Positions 44,054 through 54,287 of a DNA stretch of 64,000 nt are shown piece after piece. The stretch comes from Lachnospiraceae bacterium (GTDB lineage: Bacteria; Bacillota; Clostridia; Lachnospirales; Lachnospiraceae). The position numbers were made by a program, and so were the translations under genes. The DNA is taken from positions 62,001 to 126,000 of the forward strand of contig JAKSSD010000001.1 of NCBI GenBank assembly GCA_024403275.1, read 5' to 3'. Below the pieces are notes generated by a model that searched no databases, had not been told where the DNA came from, and saw only the letters and a program-made list of their open reading frames with translations. How positions within the stretch are numbered: the first letter of the stretch is position 1; each line of letters starts with the position of its first letter.

Positions 44054-44529
44054 ATATAACCATTCTTTGTGTAGGTAAAATCAAAGAAAAGTTTTATAAA
44101 GACGCAATTAACGAATATTCCAAACGATTATCAAAATACACTAAATTAAATATTATTGAACTTGAGGATGAAGAAACCATTCAAAATTCAGGTTCTGCAA
44201 TGGAAACAATCGTTAAGAACAAAGAAGGCGACAGAATCTTAAAAAGAATCCCTTCAGGAAGTTATATAATAACTTTGGAAATAGAAGGAGAAAAAACAGA
44301 TTCTGTTGGCCTTTCAAAAAAGATAAACAATCTTGCTCTTAATGGTAAGAGTAATCTTTGTTTTATTATTGGTGGATCTTTAGGTTTATCAGATAATGTT
44401 AAGAAATTATCTGATTATAAATTATCATTTTCTGATATGACATTTCCACATCAGTTAATGAGAGTAATTTTACTTGAACAGATTTACCGATCATTCAAAA
44501 TTTCTAATAATGAGCCTTATCATAAATAA
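44050..44529 (+). CDS. rlmH: 23S rRNA pseudouridine(1915) N3-methyltransferase
   Basis: RlmH methylates pseudouridine 1915 in helix 69 of 23S rRNA, on the 70S ribosome. The 159-residue SPOUT-family protein begins NITILCVGKIKEKFYKDAI and has the knot region FIIGGSLGLSDNVKK and LSFSDMTFPHQLMRVILLEQIYRSFKI. Length and motifs are as in Bacillus YydA. It overlaps the preceding gene by four bases (ATGA) and is followed 16 bp later by the flippase gene. Confidence 0.97.
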   Translation: MNITILCVGKIKEKFYKDAINEYSKRLSKYTKLNIIELEDEETIQNSGSAMETIVKNKEGDRILKRIPSGSYIITLEIEGEKTDSVGLSKKINNLALNGKSNLCFIIGGSLGLSDNVKKLSDYKLSFSDMTFPHQLMRVILLEQIYRSFKISNNEPYHK

Positions 44530-44545
44530 GGCAGGGTAACATATT

Positions 44546-46204
44546 ATGGCTGAGAAGAAGAAAATAGCAAAAGGATTAGTTATACAAGGTGGAATTCTGG
44601 CATTTGCCGGAATTTTATGTCGTATTATAGGAATTGCAAGAAGAATACCATTAACTAATATCATTGGAGATATAGGTAATGGTTATTATTCTGCAGCCTA
44701 CGAAGTATATGCGATTATTCTTATTTTGTCTTCTTATAGTCTACCTTCAGCAGTAAGTAAGCTTATTGCCCAAAGACAAAGTCACGGTCAATATAAGAAA
44801 ATGCAGAATGTATTTAAGGGTGCATTATTATTTGCTGCTATATCAGGTGGTTTTTTCTCATTATTTGTTTTTATATTTGCTAAACCACTTGCTACCAATT
44901 TAATGGGAGAAGAGATGAGTATTCTTGCTTTAAGAGTACTTGCTCCTACTATTTTTATTGTAGCCATCATGGCTGTATTTAGAGGATATTTTCAAGGTCT
45001 TGGTGTAATGCATTTCACTGCATTATCTCAGTTACTTGAACAGATTATTCTTGTTATTACTTCTTTAATTTTCGCTAAAATTTTATTTGGAATAGGCTCC
45101 GATTATGGTAACCTTATGATGAATGAAAATTATGCTTCATCATTGGGTGCAGCAGGAGCTACAGTTGGATGTGGACTTGGTGCATTATCAGGTCTGCTTT
45201 TGATGATCTTTTTCTATTATCGAAACAAGAATTCAATTGAACGAAGAATAATAGCAGATCAGTCTAAGGTCAAGGATACCTTCTTAGATATTGTTATTAT
45301 GATATTAAAAACTGCTATTCCTATGATTCTTTGTTCTTCTTTATATAACCTTTGTGGCGTTATTGATCAGTCTATTTATAATCATCATATGATTTCAATA
45401 GGCCAAGAGGATGTTAAATCCTTCTTCTGGGGTGTATATTCAGGTAAGTATAAGCTTATGATTACATTACCTATAGCTCTTGCAAATGCTATGTGTTCAG
45501 CGATAATTCCTTCATTAACTTCAAGTATTGAAAACAAGGATTATGTATCAGCAAGAAGCAAAATGGCTACAGTTATTAGAGTAACTATGATGATTTCCAT
45601 TCCTTCAGCATTTGGACTTTCAATTCTTGGTAAGCCAATTATTGGATTGTTATTTAAGGGTGAGATTGATTTAGCTGGAATAATGCTTTTATATGGTTCT
45701 GTAAGTGTTATTTTCTTCTCATTATCTACACTTGGAAATGGAATTTTACAGGGTCTTAATAAACTTAAAACACCAGTACTCAATTCTATTATTGCATTAG
45801 CTGTTCATGTAATATTCCTTCTTTTGTTCCTCAAGGTATTCAAGATGGGAATTCATGGTGTAGTTATTGCTAATCTTTTATTTGCCGTAATTGTTAGCTT
45901 ATTAAATCATTTCAGCATTTATAGAACAATTAATTATAAACAGGAATTTAAACAGACATTTATAATCCCAATTATTTCATCAGCAATTATGTCAGTAATA
46001 ACTTTTGGTTTATATAAGCTTATGACTTTATTTATTCCATCTAAGATTGCTGTATTAATTGGAATCGTTATTGCAGTTATTGTATATTTCATTTGTCTTG
46101 TATTATTAAAGGGATTTAATGAATATGATTTATCTTTAATCCCTTATGGAAGAAAATTGTATAAATTATTAAAGAAAATAGGCATTTATAAAGATTATGA
46201 TTAA
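44546..46204 (+). CDS. MurJ/SpoVB-like lipid flippase (MOP superfamily)
   Basis: A 552-residue membrane protein with about 14 predicted segments. The first block, ILAFAGILCRIIGIARRIPLTNIIG, and YSLPSAVSKLIAQR are typical of the SpoVB/polysaccharide transport branch of the MOP family. FRGYFQGLGVMHFTALSQLLEQ is another branch motif. Members flip undecaprenyl-linked precursors, including lipid II, across the membrane; which substrate is used here is not clear. The C-terminus is basic and cytosolic. It overlaps the FAD protein gene by 8 bp. Confidence 0.9.
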   Translation: MAEKKKIAKGLVIQGGILAFAGILCRIIGIARRIPLTNIIGDIGNGYYSAAYEVYAIILILSSYSLPSAVSKLIAQRQSHGQYKKMQNVFKGALLFAAISGGFFSLFVFIFAKPLATNLMGEEMSILALRVLAPTIFIVAIMAVFRGYFQGLGVMHFTALSQLLEQIILVITSLIFAKILFGIGSDYGNLMMNENYASSLGAAGATVGCGLGALSGLLLMIFFYYRNKNSIERRIIADQSKVKDTFLDIVIMILKTAIPMILCSSLYNLCGVIDQSIYNHHMISIGQEDVKSFFWGVYSGKYKLMITLPIALANAMCSAIIPSLTSSIENKDYVSARSKMATVIRVTMMISIPSAFGLSILGKPIIGLLFKGEIDLAGIMLLYGSVSVIFFSLSTLGNGILQGLNKLKTPVLNSIIALAVHVIFLLLFLKVFKMGIHGVVIANLLFAVIVSLLNHFSIYRTINYKQEFKQTFIIPIISSAIMSVITFGLYKLMTLFIPSKIAVLIGIVIAVIVYFICLVLLKGFNEYDLSLIPYGRKLYKLLKKIGIYKDYD

Positions 46205-47801
46205 AATCGATTCAGTTAAAATAAGTGCAAAAAATGTTTGTGATGTTAAAAGTTATATTTGTGATAAATATAAAATCAAAGAATGTGATATTAAAACTTT
46301 TAAAATCATAAAAAAATCCCTGGATGCAAGAGATAAGCAGGATATTTTATACATTTACACTTGTTCTTTATCTTTGAACGAAAATAAAGAAAAATCTCTA
46401 GTTAATAAATATAAAAACATTTCATTTTATAATGAAATAAAATATGAAATTCCAAAAGCAACCAATTCAAATAGTAAAGTTATAATTGTTGGTTTTGGTC
46501 CAGCTGGAATATTTGCTTCATATCTTTTAGCTATAAGAGGTTTTAAACCTATTGTTATCGAGAGAGGAAGTTCTATAGATTATAGAACTAAAGAAGTAAA
46601 TGATTTTTGGAATAATAACAAATTATTAAATAGTGAATCAAATGTACAATTTGGAGAAGGTGGAGCTGGTACTTTCTCAGATGGAAAACTTAATACTGGA
46701 GTTAAGGATAAAGAAGGACGAATAGAATATATTCTAGAAACTTTTGTTAAATATGGAGCAAAAGAAAATATATTATATGATTCAAAGCCCCATGTAGGAA
46801 CAGATATTCTTGCAAAAGTTATTAAAGAAATGCGTGAAGAAATACTAAGACTTGGTGGTCAAATATTATTTAATACTCGTTTCGATAGTATTGAGTGTAG
46901 TAAAGATCGTATTTCATCAGTTAATTGTACTGATTTAAGGAATAAAGAAACTATTAATATTCCATGTGATAACTTGATTCTTGCTTTAGGCCATAGTTCA
47001 AGAGATACTAATAGATATTTGAAAAATCTTTTAAAAATGGAACAAAAACCATTTGCCATGGGATTTAGAGTAATACATAAACAGGATTTAATTAATATAT
47101 CTCAATACGGTAAAAATTATTTGGACATTTATGAGTCTTTACCAGAATGTTCTTATAAATTAACCTATCAAACTAAAGATAATCGAGGTGTATATTCGTT
47201 TTGTATGTGCCCTGGAGGTTATGTCGTAAACGCTTCATCAAATGAGGGTAAAACCTGTGTTAATGGAATGAGTTATAATGATAGAGCATCAGGCTATGCT
47301 AATAGCGCTATTATTGTTCAGATTAAACCAGAAGATTTAGATTCAGATGATGTATTAGCGGGAATGGAATTTCAGGAGCAAGTTGAAGAAAAGGCTTATA
47401 AAGCTGGTAACGGAAAGATTCCTGTATGCAGATTAAATGATTTAGATGAAAATCTTGTTGAATATAAGGATTCTTCTATTGAGACAAAAGATGCATTAAA
47501 AGGTGAATATATAAATGCTAATTTAAATAATATATTCCCTGATTATATTAATGCTTCTTTCTTAGAAGGCATGAAATACTTTGATAATAAAATACGTAAT
47601 TTTGCAACATCAAACCCATTAATTGCGGGAGTTGAAGCAAGAACTAGTTCTCCGGTTAAAATTATTCGTGATGATAATTTTCAAGCGAATATCAAGGGTG
47701 TTTTTCCTTGTGGAGAAGGTGCAGGATATGCAGGTGGTATTATTTCAGCGGCAATTGATGGAATGAAGGTTGCAGAATACATAATAAAGGAACAAAAATA
47801 A
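46197..47801 (+). CDS. FAD-dependent dehydrogenase (COG2509 family)
   Basis: The 534-residue protein starts with a ~80-residue basic domain (ISAKNVCDVKSYICDKYKI), then the FAD fold: VIIVGFGPAGIFASYLLAIRG and VIERGSSIDYR. A family-specific block, NVQFGEGGAGTFSDGKLNTG, is followed by LALGHSSRDTNRYL and the C-terminal flavin contact GVFPCGEGAGYAGGIISAAIDGMK. Cys residues in YSFCMCPGGYVVNAS are conserved in the family. The reaction is unknown; family members are cytosolic oxidoreductases. It overlaps the flippase gene by 8 bp and shares a base with the proB start. Confidence 0.9.
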   Translation: MIKIDSVKISAKNVCDVKSYICDKYKIKECDIKTFKIIKKSLDARDKQDILYIYTCSLSLNENKEKSLVNKYKNISFYNEIKYEIPKATNSNSKVIIVGFGPAGIFASYLLAIRGFKPIVIERGSSIDYRTKEVNDFWNNNKLLNSESNVQFGEGGAGTFSDGKLNTGVKDKEGRIEYILETFVKYGAKENILYDSKPHVGTDILAKVIKEMREEILRLGGQILFNTRFDSIECSKDRISSVNCTDLRNKETINIPCDNLILALGHSSRDTNRYLKNLLKMEQKPFAMGFRVIHKQDLINISQYGKNYLDIYESLPECSYKLTYQTKDNRGVYSFCMCPGGYVVNASSNEGKTCVNGMSYNDRASGYANSAIIVQIKPEDLDSDDVLAGMEFQEQVEEKAYKAGNGKIPVCRLNDLDENLVEYKDSSIETKDALKGEYINANLNNIFPDYINASFLEGMKYFDNKIRNFATSNPLIAGVEARTSSPVKIIRDDNFQANIKGVFPCGEGAGYAGGIISAAIDGMKVAEYIIKEQK

Positions 47802-48667
47802 TGGATTTAAGAGAAGCTATTAAAGACAAAAAAAGAATTGTAGTAAAGATAGGATCATCAAGTCTTACTCATCCAGAAACAGGAGGACTTGATTACAATA
47901 AAATGGAAGTTCTTGTTAGAGAACTTGTTAATATTAGAAATTCTGGTAAGGAAGTAGTTCTTGTAACATCAGGAGCTATTTCAGTTGGCAAAAAAGCTGT
48001 TCATATTAAAGATGCCAATGAAAGCATTGCAATCAAGCAGGCATGCGCTGCTATTGGCCAGGCTCGATTGATGATGGTTTATCAGAAGATTTTTGCTGAA
48101 TATAATCAGGTTTGCGCTCAGGTTCTTATGACAAAAGACACAGTTAATCAGATGCCTAACCGCGAGAATGCACATAATACATTTTCTCAGTTACTTGAGC
48201 TTGGAGTTATTCCAGTTGTAAATGAAAATGATACAATTTCAACCTTCGAAATCAAATTTGGTGATAATGATACACTTTCTGCAATCGTTGCATCGTTAAT
48301 TGAAGCTGATTTATTAATTCTTTTATCAGATATTGATGGCTTATTTACAGATAATCCAAGAAAGAATCCTGATGCTAAATTGATTGAAGTTGTTGAGAAT
48401 ATTGATGAGAATATTATCAATATGGGCAAAGCTGAAACTGGTTCAAGTGTTGGAACTGGTGGAATGCATACAAAGATTAACGCTGCTATGATTGCTACTA
48501 AATCAGGTGCAGATATGATTATAGCTAACAGTAGTGATATTCATATTCTTCATAGAATTATGGATGGTAGAAATTTTGGAACTTTATTTGTTGCTAATAA
48601 GGATGAAAACTTCAGATTAGCAGATTTCCTTGGAGATTTAAACGAGGCTTATAATGGAAGTAAGTAA
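47801..48667 (+). CDS. proB: Glutamate 5-kinase, without PUA domain
   Basis: ProB phosphorylates glutamate, the first step of proline synthesis. The 288-residue protein has the amino-acid kinase fold: VVKIGSSSLTHPETGG, VLVTSGAISVGKKA, VNENDTISTFEIKFGDND and VGTGGMHTKINAAMIATKSG. The C-terminal PUA domain of the E. coli enzyme (367 residues) is missing, as in many clostridia; the usual proline feedback site in the kinase domain can still be present. It overlaps the DUF896 gene by 14 bp. Confidence 0.96.
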   Translation: MDLREAIKDKKRIVVKIGSSSLTHPETGGLDYNKMEVLVRELVNIRNSGKEVVLVTSGAISVGKKAVHIKDANESIAIKQACAAIGQARLMMVYQKIFAEYNQVCAQVLMTKDTVNQMPNRENAHNTFSQLLELGVIPVVNENDTISTFEIKFGDNDTLSAIVASLIEADLLILLSDIDGLFTDNPRKNPDAKLIEVVENIDENIINMGKAETGSSVGTGGMHTKINAAMIATKSGADMIIANSSDIHILHRIMDGRNFGTLFVANKDENFRLADFLGDLNEAYNGSK

Positions 48668-48866
48668 ATTAACAGAAAGAATCAATGAATTATATCATAA
48701 ATCACAAAAAGAAGGTCTTAGTCCTGAAGAACTTGAAGAGCAAAAAGCATTGCGACAGGAATACGTTCAAAATGTACGTAATAACCTTCGTGGACAGCTT
48801 AATAACATAGAAATTCTTGAAAAAGATGGTAGCGTTACTAATCTTGGTGAAAAATTCAATAAATAA
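48654..48866 (+). CDS. DUF896 small protein (UPF0291/YnzC-like)
   Basis: A 70-residue protein with the DUF896 pattern: KLTERINELYHKSQKEGLS then PEELEEQKALRQEYVQNVRNNLRGQL. It is a short two-helix protein, like Bacillus YnzC, of unknown function; YnzC belongs to the LexA/SOS region in Bacillus, but here the gene is inserted between proB and proA. It starts inside proB, overlapping by 14 bp, and ends 12 bp before proA, so it must be made with them. Confidence 0.9.
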   Translation: MEVSKLTERINELYHKSQKEGLSPEELEEQKALRQEYVQNVRNNLRGQLNNIEILEKDGSVTNLGEKFNK

Positions 48867-48878
48867 GGAGTTAAACCA

Positions 48879-50120
48879 ATGTATTTAAAAAATCTTGGTG
48901 AAAATGCAGTTAAAGCAAAATACGAAGTTGCTTTACTTGATAGCGAAACAAAAAATAAAGTATTAAAAACTGTTGCTGAATATATTGTTAATGAGGCTTC
49001 TTATATCATTTCAGAAAATCAAAAGGATATTGATGAAGGCATTAAGAATAATATGAATAAAGGTCTTATAGATCGTCTTACTCTCAACGAAAGTAGAATT
49101 AAAGCAATGAGTGAGGGTGTACTTGAGGTTATTGATCTTGAAGATCCAGTAAACAGAGTATTAGATACATTTGAAAGGCCTAATGGTATGAAATTAACAA
49201 AGGTTTCTGTACCAATGGGTGTTATAGGTATTATTTATGAATCACGACCAAATGTTACTCTTGATGCATTTGCATTAACTTTTAAAGCAGGTAATGCAGT
49301 GATTTTAAAGGGTGGTTCAGATGCTATTAATTCAAATATTGCTATTACAAATACAATCAAGAAAGCTTTGAAAGCCTGCAACATAAATGAGAATATTATT
49401 CAGCTTATCGAAAAGACTGACAGAGAAACTACATCTGAATTCATGAAAATGAATGAATATGTTGATGTATTAATTCCACGTGGAGGTGCGGGTTTAATTA
49501 AGGCTGTAGTTAATAATTCTACAATTCCTGTAATTGAAACTGGTACTGGTAATTGCCATGTTTATGTAGATAAAGAAGCTGATTTAAATATGGCTGTTGA
49601 AATTATTTACAACGCTAAAACACAAAGAATTAGTGTATGTAATGCTTGTGAATCGATTGTTGTTCATGAGGATGTTAGAAAAGAGCTTCTTCCTATGTTA
49701 GCAAAACGTTTATCAGAGAAAAATGTTGAGCTAAGAGGAGATTCTAAAACTAAAGAGGTTATTGATTGTATAGATGCAACTGAAGAAGATTTTGGTAAAG
49801 AATATTTAGATTATATTCTTTCGATTAAAACAGTTAACTCAGTAGAAGAAGCAGTAGCACATATTAATAAATATAATACTGGTCATTCAGACTGTATTGT
49901 TACAGCTAATGAAGAAACTGCTAAATATTTTCTTAAAGGTGTAGATTCTGCATGTGTTTATTGGAATGTTTCTACAAGATTCACAGATGGCTTTGAATTT
50001 GGATTTGGTGCAGAGATTGGTATTTCTACACAAAAGCTTCATGCAAGAGGACCTATGGGTCTTAAAGAGCTTAATTCATATAAGTATATTATCGTTGGTA
50101 ATGGTCAGGTTAGAGGATAA
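48879..50120 (+). CDS. proA: Glutamate-5-semialdehyde dehydrogenase
   Basis: ProA reduces gamma-glutamyl phosphate with NADPH, the second proline step. The 413-residue protein has the aldehyde dehydrogenase fold: VPMGVIGIIYESRPNVTLDAFAL and ILKGGSDAINSN for the cofactor, the conserved VLIPRGGAGLIKAVV, and catalytic Cys in RISVCNACESIVVH. The end reads FGFGAEIGISTQKLHARGPMGL, a family signature. AAGGAG precedes the ATG. miaB starts 3 bp after its stop. The third enzyme, ProC, is not in the window. Confidence 0.97.
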   Translation: MYLKNLGENAVKAKYEVALLDSETKNKVLKTVAEYIVNEASYIISENQKDIDEGIKNNMNKGLIDRLTLNESRIKAMSEGVLEVIDLEDPVNRVLDTFERPNGMKLTKVSVPMGVIGIIYESRPNVTLDAFALTFKAGNAVILKGGSDAINSNIAITNTIKKALKACNINENIIQLIEKTDRETTSEFMKMNEYVDVLIPRGGAGLIKAVVNNSTIPVIETGTGNCHVYVDKEADLNMAVEIIYNAKTQRISVCNACESIVVHEDVRKELLPMLAKRLSEKNVELRGDSKTKEVIDCIDATEEDFGKEYLDYILSIKTVNSVEEAVAHINKYNTGHSDCIVTANEETAKYFLKGVDSACVYWNVSTRFTDGFEFGFGAEIGISTQKLHARGPMGLKELNSYKYIIVGNGQVRG

Positions 50121-50123
50121 TAA

Positions 50124-51593
50124 ATGGAATTCGAAACAAAGAATAATATTGAAGAAGAAAAGCTTCAGTTTTATTACATTGAATTATTAAAAGAACAGGT
50201 TAATAAATTTATTGATGAACATTCTAAGGTTCCTACAGCACATATCGAGACTTTTGGATGTCAGATGAATGCAAGAGATTCTGAAAAGCTTCTTGGAATT
50301 GTAAAGGCTGCTGGATTTAAAGAGATCGACTCAGAAAACGCTGATCTAGTAATTTATAATACTTGTTCAGTTAGAGATAATGCTAACCAGAAAGTTTATG
50401 GAAGACTTGGACGATTATCAACATTCAAAAAGAAAAATCCAGAAATGAAAATTGTTCTTTGTGGATGTATGACACAGGAGGAAAGCGTTATTGAACATAT
50501 TAAGACTTCTTACAGATTTGTTGATATTGTTCTTGGCACTCATAACATTTATAAAGTCGCTCAACTTCTATATATTTCATATATTGGAAAAGACAATTAT
50601 TCTCCTATGGATGAAGATGAAGCTGGAAAATACTATTGGCATAAAAATATGTTGATTTCTCACTGGGATATGACTGAAAAAATTGTTGAAAATCTTCCAA
50701 TTGAGAGAAAATATGCTTATAAATCTGGCGTAAATATCATGTTTGGATGCAATAATTTCTGTTCCTACTGTATCGTTCCATATGTAAGAGGTCGTGAGAG
50801 AAGCAGAGACCCGGAAGAAATCATTGCAGAAATTAAGAAGCTTGTTGCTGATGGTTGTATAGAAATAATGCTTCTTGGACAAAACGTTAATTCTTACGGT
50901 AAAAATTTAAAGAATCCTATTTCTTTTGCTGAATTATTAAGAAGAATTGAAAAAATTGAAGGTCTTGAAAGAATTAGATTTATGACTTCTCATCCAAAGG
51001 ATTTATCAGATGAACTTATTGAAGTAATGAAATCATCAGATAAAATTTGTAAGCATCTTCATTTACCATTACAGTCTGGAAGTTCAAGAATTCTTAAAGC
51101 AATGAACAGAGTTTATGATAAAGAACAGTATCTTAAACTTGCATTAAGAATAAGAGAAGAAATTCCTGATATTTCAATTACTACAGACATTATTGTTGGT
51201 TTCCCTGGTGAAACTAAAGAAGATGTTGATGAAACTATTGATGTTATCGAGAAGGTTCAATTTGATAATGCCTTTACATTTATCTATTCAAAGAGAACAG
51301 GAACTCCAGCAGCAAGTATGGAACAGGTTCCTGAAGATATTGTAAAGGAACAATTTGACAGAGTATTAGATTGTGTTCAAAAGACAGCTCAGAATCAGAT
51401 TAAGAAAATGCAAGGACTAATCTTGCCTGTCCTTGTAGAAGAAGTAAATAAACAGGATGAGAACCTGCTTACAGGAAGATTATCTAACAATACAGTTGTT
51501 CATTTCAAAGGTGATTCTTCTTTAATTGGAACAATTGTTAATGTTAAATGCGTTGATTATAAAGGCTTCTATTATTTAGGAGAATTGGTATAA
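50124..51593 (+). CDS. miaB: tRNA-2-methylthio-N6-dimethylallyladenosine synthase
   Basis: MiaB adds a methylthio group to i6A37 of tRNAs that read U-starting codons. The 489-residue protein has three domains. The N-terminal UPF0004 part holds the auxiliary cluster cysteines in FGCQMNARDS, NTCSVRDNA and LCGCMTQEE. The radical-SAM core has GCNNFCSYC with Cys209, Cys213 and Cys216. A C-terminal TRAM domain ends it. miaA, which makes the i6A substrate, lies downstream beyond mutS and mutL. Confidence 0.97.
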   Translation: MEFETKNNIEEEKLQFYYIELLKEQVNKFIDEHSKVPTAHIETFGCQMNARDSEKLLGIVKAAGFKEIDSENADLVIYNTCSVRDNANQKVYGRLGRLSTFKKKNPEMKIVLCGCMTQEESVIEHIKTSYRFVDIVLGTHNIYKVAQLLYISYIGKDNYSPMDEDEAGKYYWHKNMLISHWDMTEKIVENLPIERKYAYKSGVNIMFGCNNFCSYCIVPYVRGRERSRDPEEIIAEIKKLVADGCIEIMLLGQNVNSYGKNLKNPISFAELLRRIEKIEGLERIRFMTSHPKDLSDELIEVMKSSDKICKHLHLPLQSGSSRILKAMNRVYDKEQYLKLALRIREEIPDISITTDIIVGFPGETKEDVDETIDVIEKVQFDNAFTFIYSKRTGTPAASMEQVPEDIVKEQFDRVLDCVQKTAQNQIKKMQGLILPVLVEEVNKQDENLLTGRLSNNTVVHFKGDSSLIGTIVNVKCVDYKGFYYLGELV

Positions 51594-51605
51594 AGGTAAT
51601 AAGTA

Positions 51606-54287
51606 ATGGCACTTGAGAATATTACATCATCCACACCGGGTTTATCCCCAATGATGCAAAAATACCTCGAAACTAAAGAACAGTACAAAGATTGCATTTT
51701 GTTTTATCGTTTAGGCGATTTCTACGAAATGTTTTTTGATGATGCCCTTACAGCTTCTAAAATTCTTGAAATTACTCTTACAGGTAAGCAATGCGGCTTT
51801 GAAGAAAAGGCTCCAATGTGTGGCGTTCCTTTTCATTCAGTTGAGCCTTATATAACAAGACTTGTTGAAAATGGCTACAAGGTTGCTATATGTGAACAGG
51901 TAGAAGATCCGAAACTTGCAAAAGGTCTTGTTAAAAGAGAAGTAACAAGAATCGTTACACCTGGTACAAACCTTGATTCTTTGTCTCTTGATGAAAACAA
52001 AAACAATTACTTAATGTCAATTTTCATTTATATGAATAATATTGGCTATTCTATATGTGATGTTACAACTGGCGATTTCTTTTTGTCAGAACTTACAGGT
52101 ATTAAAAATCTCTCAGACGAAATATATAAATTTAAACCTGCTGAAATTATTTGTAATTCTCAGTTTTTAAGCTCTGGAATTGATAAAGAAGAACTTAAAG
52201 ATAAAATCAATTGTCAGGTTTCAATTTTGGATGATTATTACTTTGAAGAAGTTGCTTGCAAGAGAACATTAACTAAACATTTCAAGGTTCATTCTCTTAT
52301 TGGTATGGGACTTGATGATTATGAATTAGGTGTTATCGCTTCTGGTTCATTATTAACATATCTTTCAGAGACTCAGATGATTTCTCTTGATCATATCACC
52401 TCTTTAAATCCTATTTCTAACGGTATCTACATGGTTCTTGATAATTCAACAAGAAGAAATCTTGAACTTACTGAAACTATGCGTGATAAACAAAAAAGAG
52501 GAACACTTCTTTGGGTTTTAGATAAAACTAAAACTGCAATGGGAGCAAGAACTCTTCGTTCTATGACTGAACAGCCTCTTGTTAATAGCGAGATGATAGA
52601 GAATAGATTAAATGCTGTTGAATTTCTCTATAATGATATTGTTACACGTGAAGAAATAAGAGAATATTTGAATCCTGTATATGACCTCGAAAGAATTCTT
52701 TCAAAAGTCAGCTACCAGACAATCAATCCCAAAGATATGATTGCTATGAAGGAATCTCTTCGTATGGTTCCTCATATAAAAAATATCTTAGCAGATAATG
52801 AAGTTCCTGAATTAAAGAAGATTTTCGAAGATATCGATCCATTAATTGATGTATTTAATATTATTGATGAATCTATAAACGAAGATCCACCATTTTCTAT
52901 AAGAGAGGGTGGTATTATAAAGGATTCCTTTGATAAAGATGTTGACTACTTGCGCCAATCAAAATTTGAAGGAAAAAACTGGCTTGCTCAACTAGAATCT
53001 GAAGAAAAAGAAAGAACAGGAATCAAAACCTTGAAGGTTAAATATAATAAAGTATTTGGTTATTATCTCGAAGTAACTAATTCCTTTATTAATATGGTTC
53101 CGGATGATTATATTCGTAAGCAGACATTAAGTAATGCAGAAAGATATACTACTAATAAATTGAAAGAACTTGAGGATACAATTCTTAATGCTCAGGATAA
53201 GCTTTGTACATTAGAATATGATTTATTCTGTAATGTAAGATCATTTATTGCTGATAATCTTGTTAGAATTCAAAAAACTGCTAAAGCTATTGCCTATCTA
53301 GATGCGCTTTGTTCATTAAGTCATATAGCTGAAACTAACAGATATGTTAGACCTAATTTAAATGATAAGGGTGTAATTGATATCAAAGAAGGAAGACATC
53401 CTGTTGTTGAGAAGATGATTCCAGATAATCAGTTTATTCCAAACGATACTAAGCTTGATAATAAGAAAAACAATATTGCTGTAATTACTGGCCCTAATAT
53501 GGCTGGTAAATCAACCTATATGAGACAAACAGCTTTAATTGTATTAATGTGCCAAATAGGAAGCTTTGTTCCAGCTAAATCAGCTAATATTTCTGTTTGT
53601 GACAGAATATTTACAAGAGTAGGTGCTTCTGATGATTTAGCAAGTGGTCAATCTACATTTATGATTGAAATGAATGAAGTATCAAACATATTAAGAAATG
53701 CTACTAAAGATTCACTTTTAATTCTTGATGAAATCGGTCGTGGTACCTCAACACTTGATGGTTTATCAATTGCCTGGGCAGTTATAGAGCATATCGCTAA
53801 CACTAAAGTACTAGGTGCTAAGACTTTATTTGCAACGCATTATCATGAATTAACTGAACTTGAAGGTAAAATAAATAATGTTAATAATTACTGTATTGCA
53901 GTCAATGAACAGGGGGACGATATAATCTTCTTACGTAAGATTATAAAGGGCTGCACAGACAGAAGTTATGGTATTCAGGTTGCTAAGCTAGCTGGTGTAC
54001 CTGATTTGGTAATTGAGAGAGCAAAAATCATTCTTGAACAGTTATCAGAGAACAATATTATCGATAAAATGCAAGATATTATTGTTGATCAGAGCAAAAA
54101 TACACATAAAACTCAAAAAAAATATGATGAAATTGATTTAGGTCAGCTTACATTATTGGATATGACTTCAGATTCTGATATAATAAAAGAATTGGAAGAT
54201 ATTGATGTGTCAAATATGACACCAATTGAAGGGTTAAACACATTGTATAGATTACAATGTAAATGCAGGAATAGGATTAAACTATGA
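51606..54287 (+). CDS. mutS: DNA mismatch repair protein MutS
   Basis: MutS recognises mismatches and starts repair. The 893-residue protein has the mismatch-reading Phe-x-Glu in YRLGDFYEMFFDDA, the connector and lever domains, and the ATPase: Walker A GPNMAGKS (629-636), the ABC-type signature region ASDDLASGQSTFMIEM, Walker B LLILDEIGRGTSTLDG and the FATHYHELT H-loop. A C-terminal helix-turn-helix region follows. It overlaps mutL by four bases (ATGA). No clamp loader is involved in this cluster. Confidence 0.98.
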   Translation: MALENITSSTPGLSPMMQKYLETKEQYKDCILFYRLGDFYEMFFDDALTASKILEITLTGKQCGFEEKAPMCGVPFHSVEPYITRLVENGYKVAICEQVEDPKLAKGLVKREVTRIVTPGTNLDSLSLDENKNNYLMSIFIYMNNIGYSICDVTTGDFFLSELTGIKNLSDEIYKFKPAEIICNSQFLSSGIDKEELKDKINCQVSILDDYYFEEVACKRTLTKHFKVHSLIGMGLDDYELGVIASGSLLTYLSETQMISLDHITSLNPISNGIYMVLDNSTRRNLELTETMRDKQKRGTLLWVLDKTKTAMGARTLRSMTEQPLVNSEMIENRLNAVEFLYNDIVTREEIREYLNPVYDLERILSKVSYQTINPKDMIAMKESLRMVPHIKNILADNEVPELKKIFEDIDPLIDVFNIIDESINEDPPFSIREGGIIKDSFDKDVDYLRQSKFEGKNWLAQLESEEKERTGIKTLKVKYNKVFGYYLEVTNSFINMVPDDYIRKQTLSNAERYTTNKLKELEDTILNAQDKLCTLEYDLFCNVRSFIADNLVRIQKTAKAIAYLDALCSLSHIAETNRYVRPNLNDKGVIDIKEGRHPVVEKMIPDNQFIPNDTKLDNKKNNIAVITGPNMAGKSTYMRQTALIVLMCQIGSFVPAKSANISVCDRIFTRVGASDDLASGQSTFMIEMNEVSNILRNATKDSLLILDEIGRGTSTLDGLSIAWAVIEHIANTKVLGAKTLFATHYHELTELEGKINNVNNYCIAVNEQGDDIIFLRKIIKGCTDRSYGIQVAKLAGVPDLVIERAKIILEQLSENNIIDKMQDIIVDQSKNTHKTQKKYDEIDLGQLTLLDMTSDSDIIKELEDIDVSNMTPIEGLNTLYRLQCKCRNRIKL

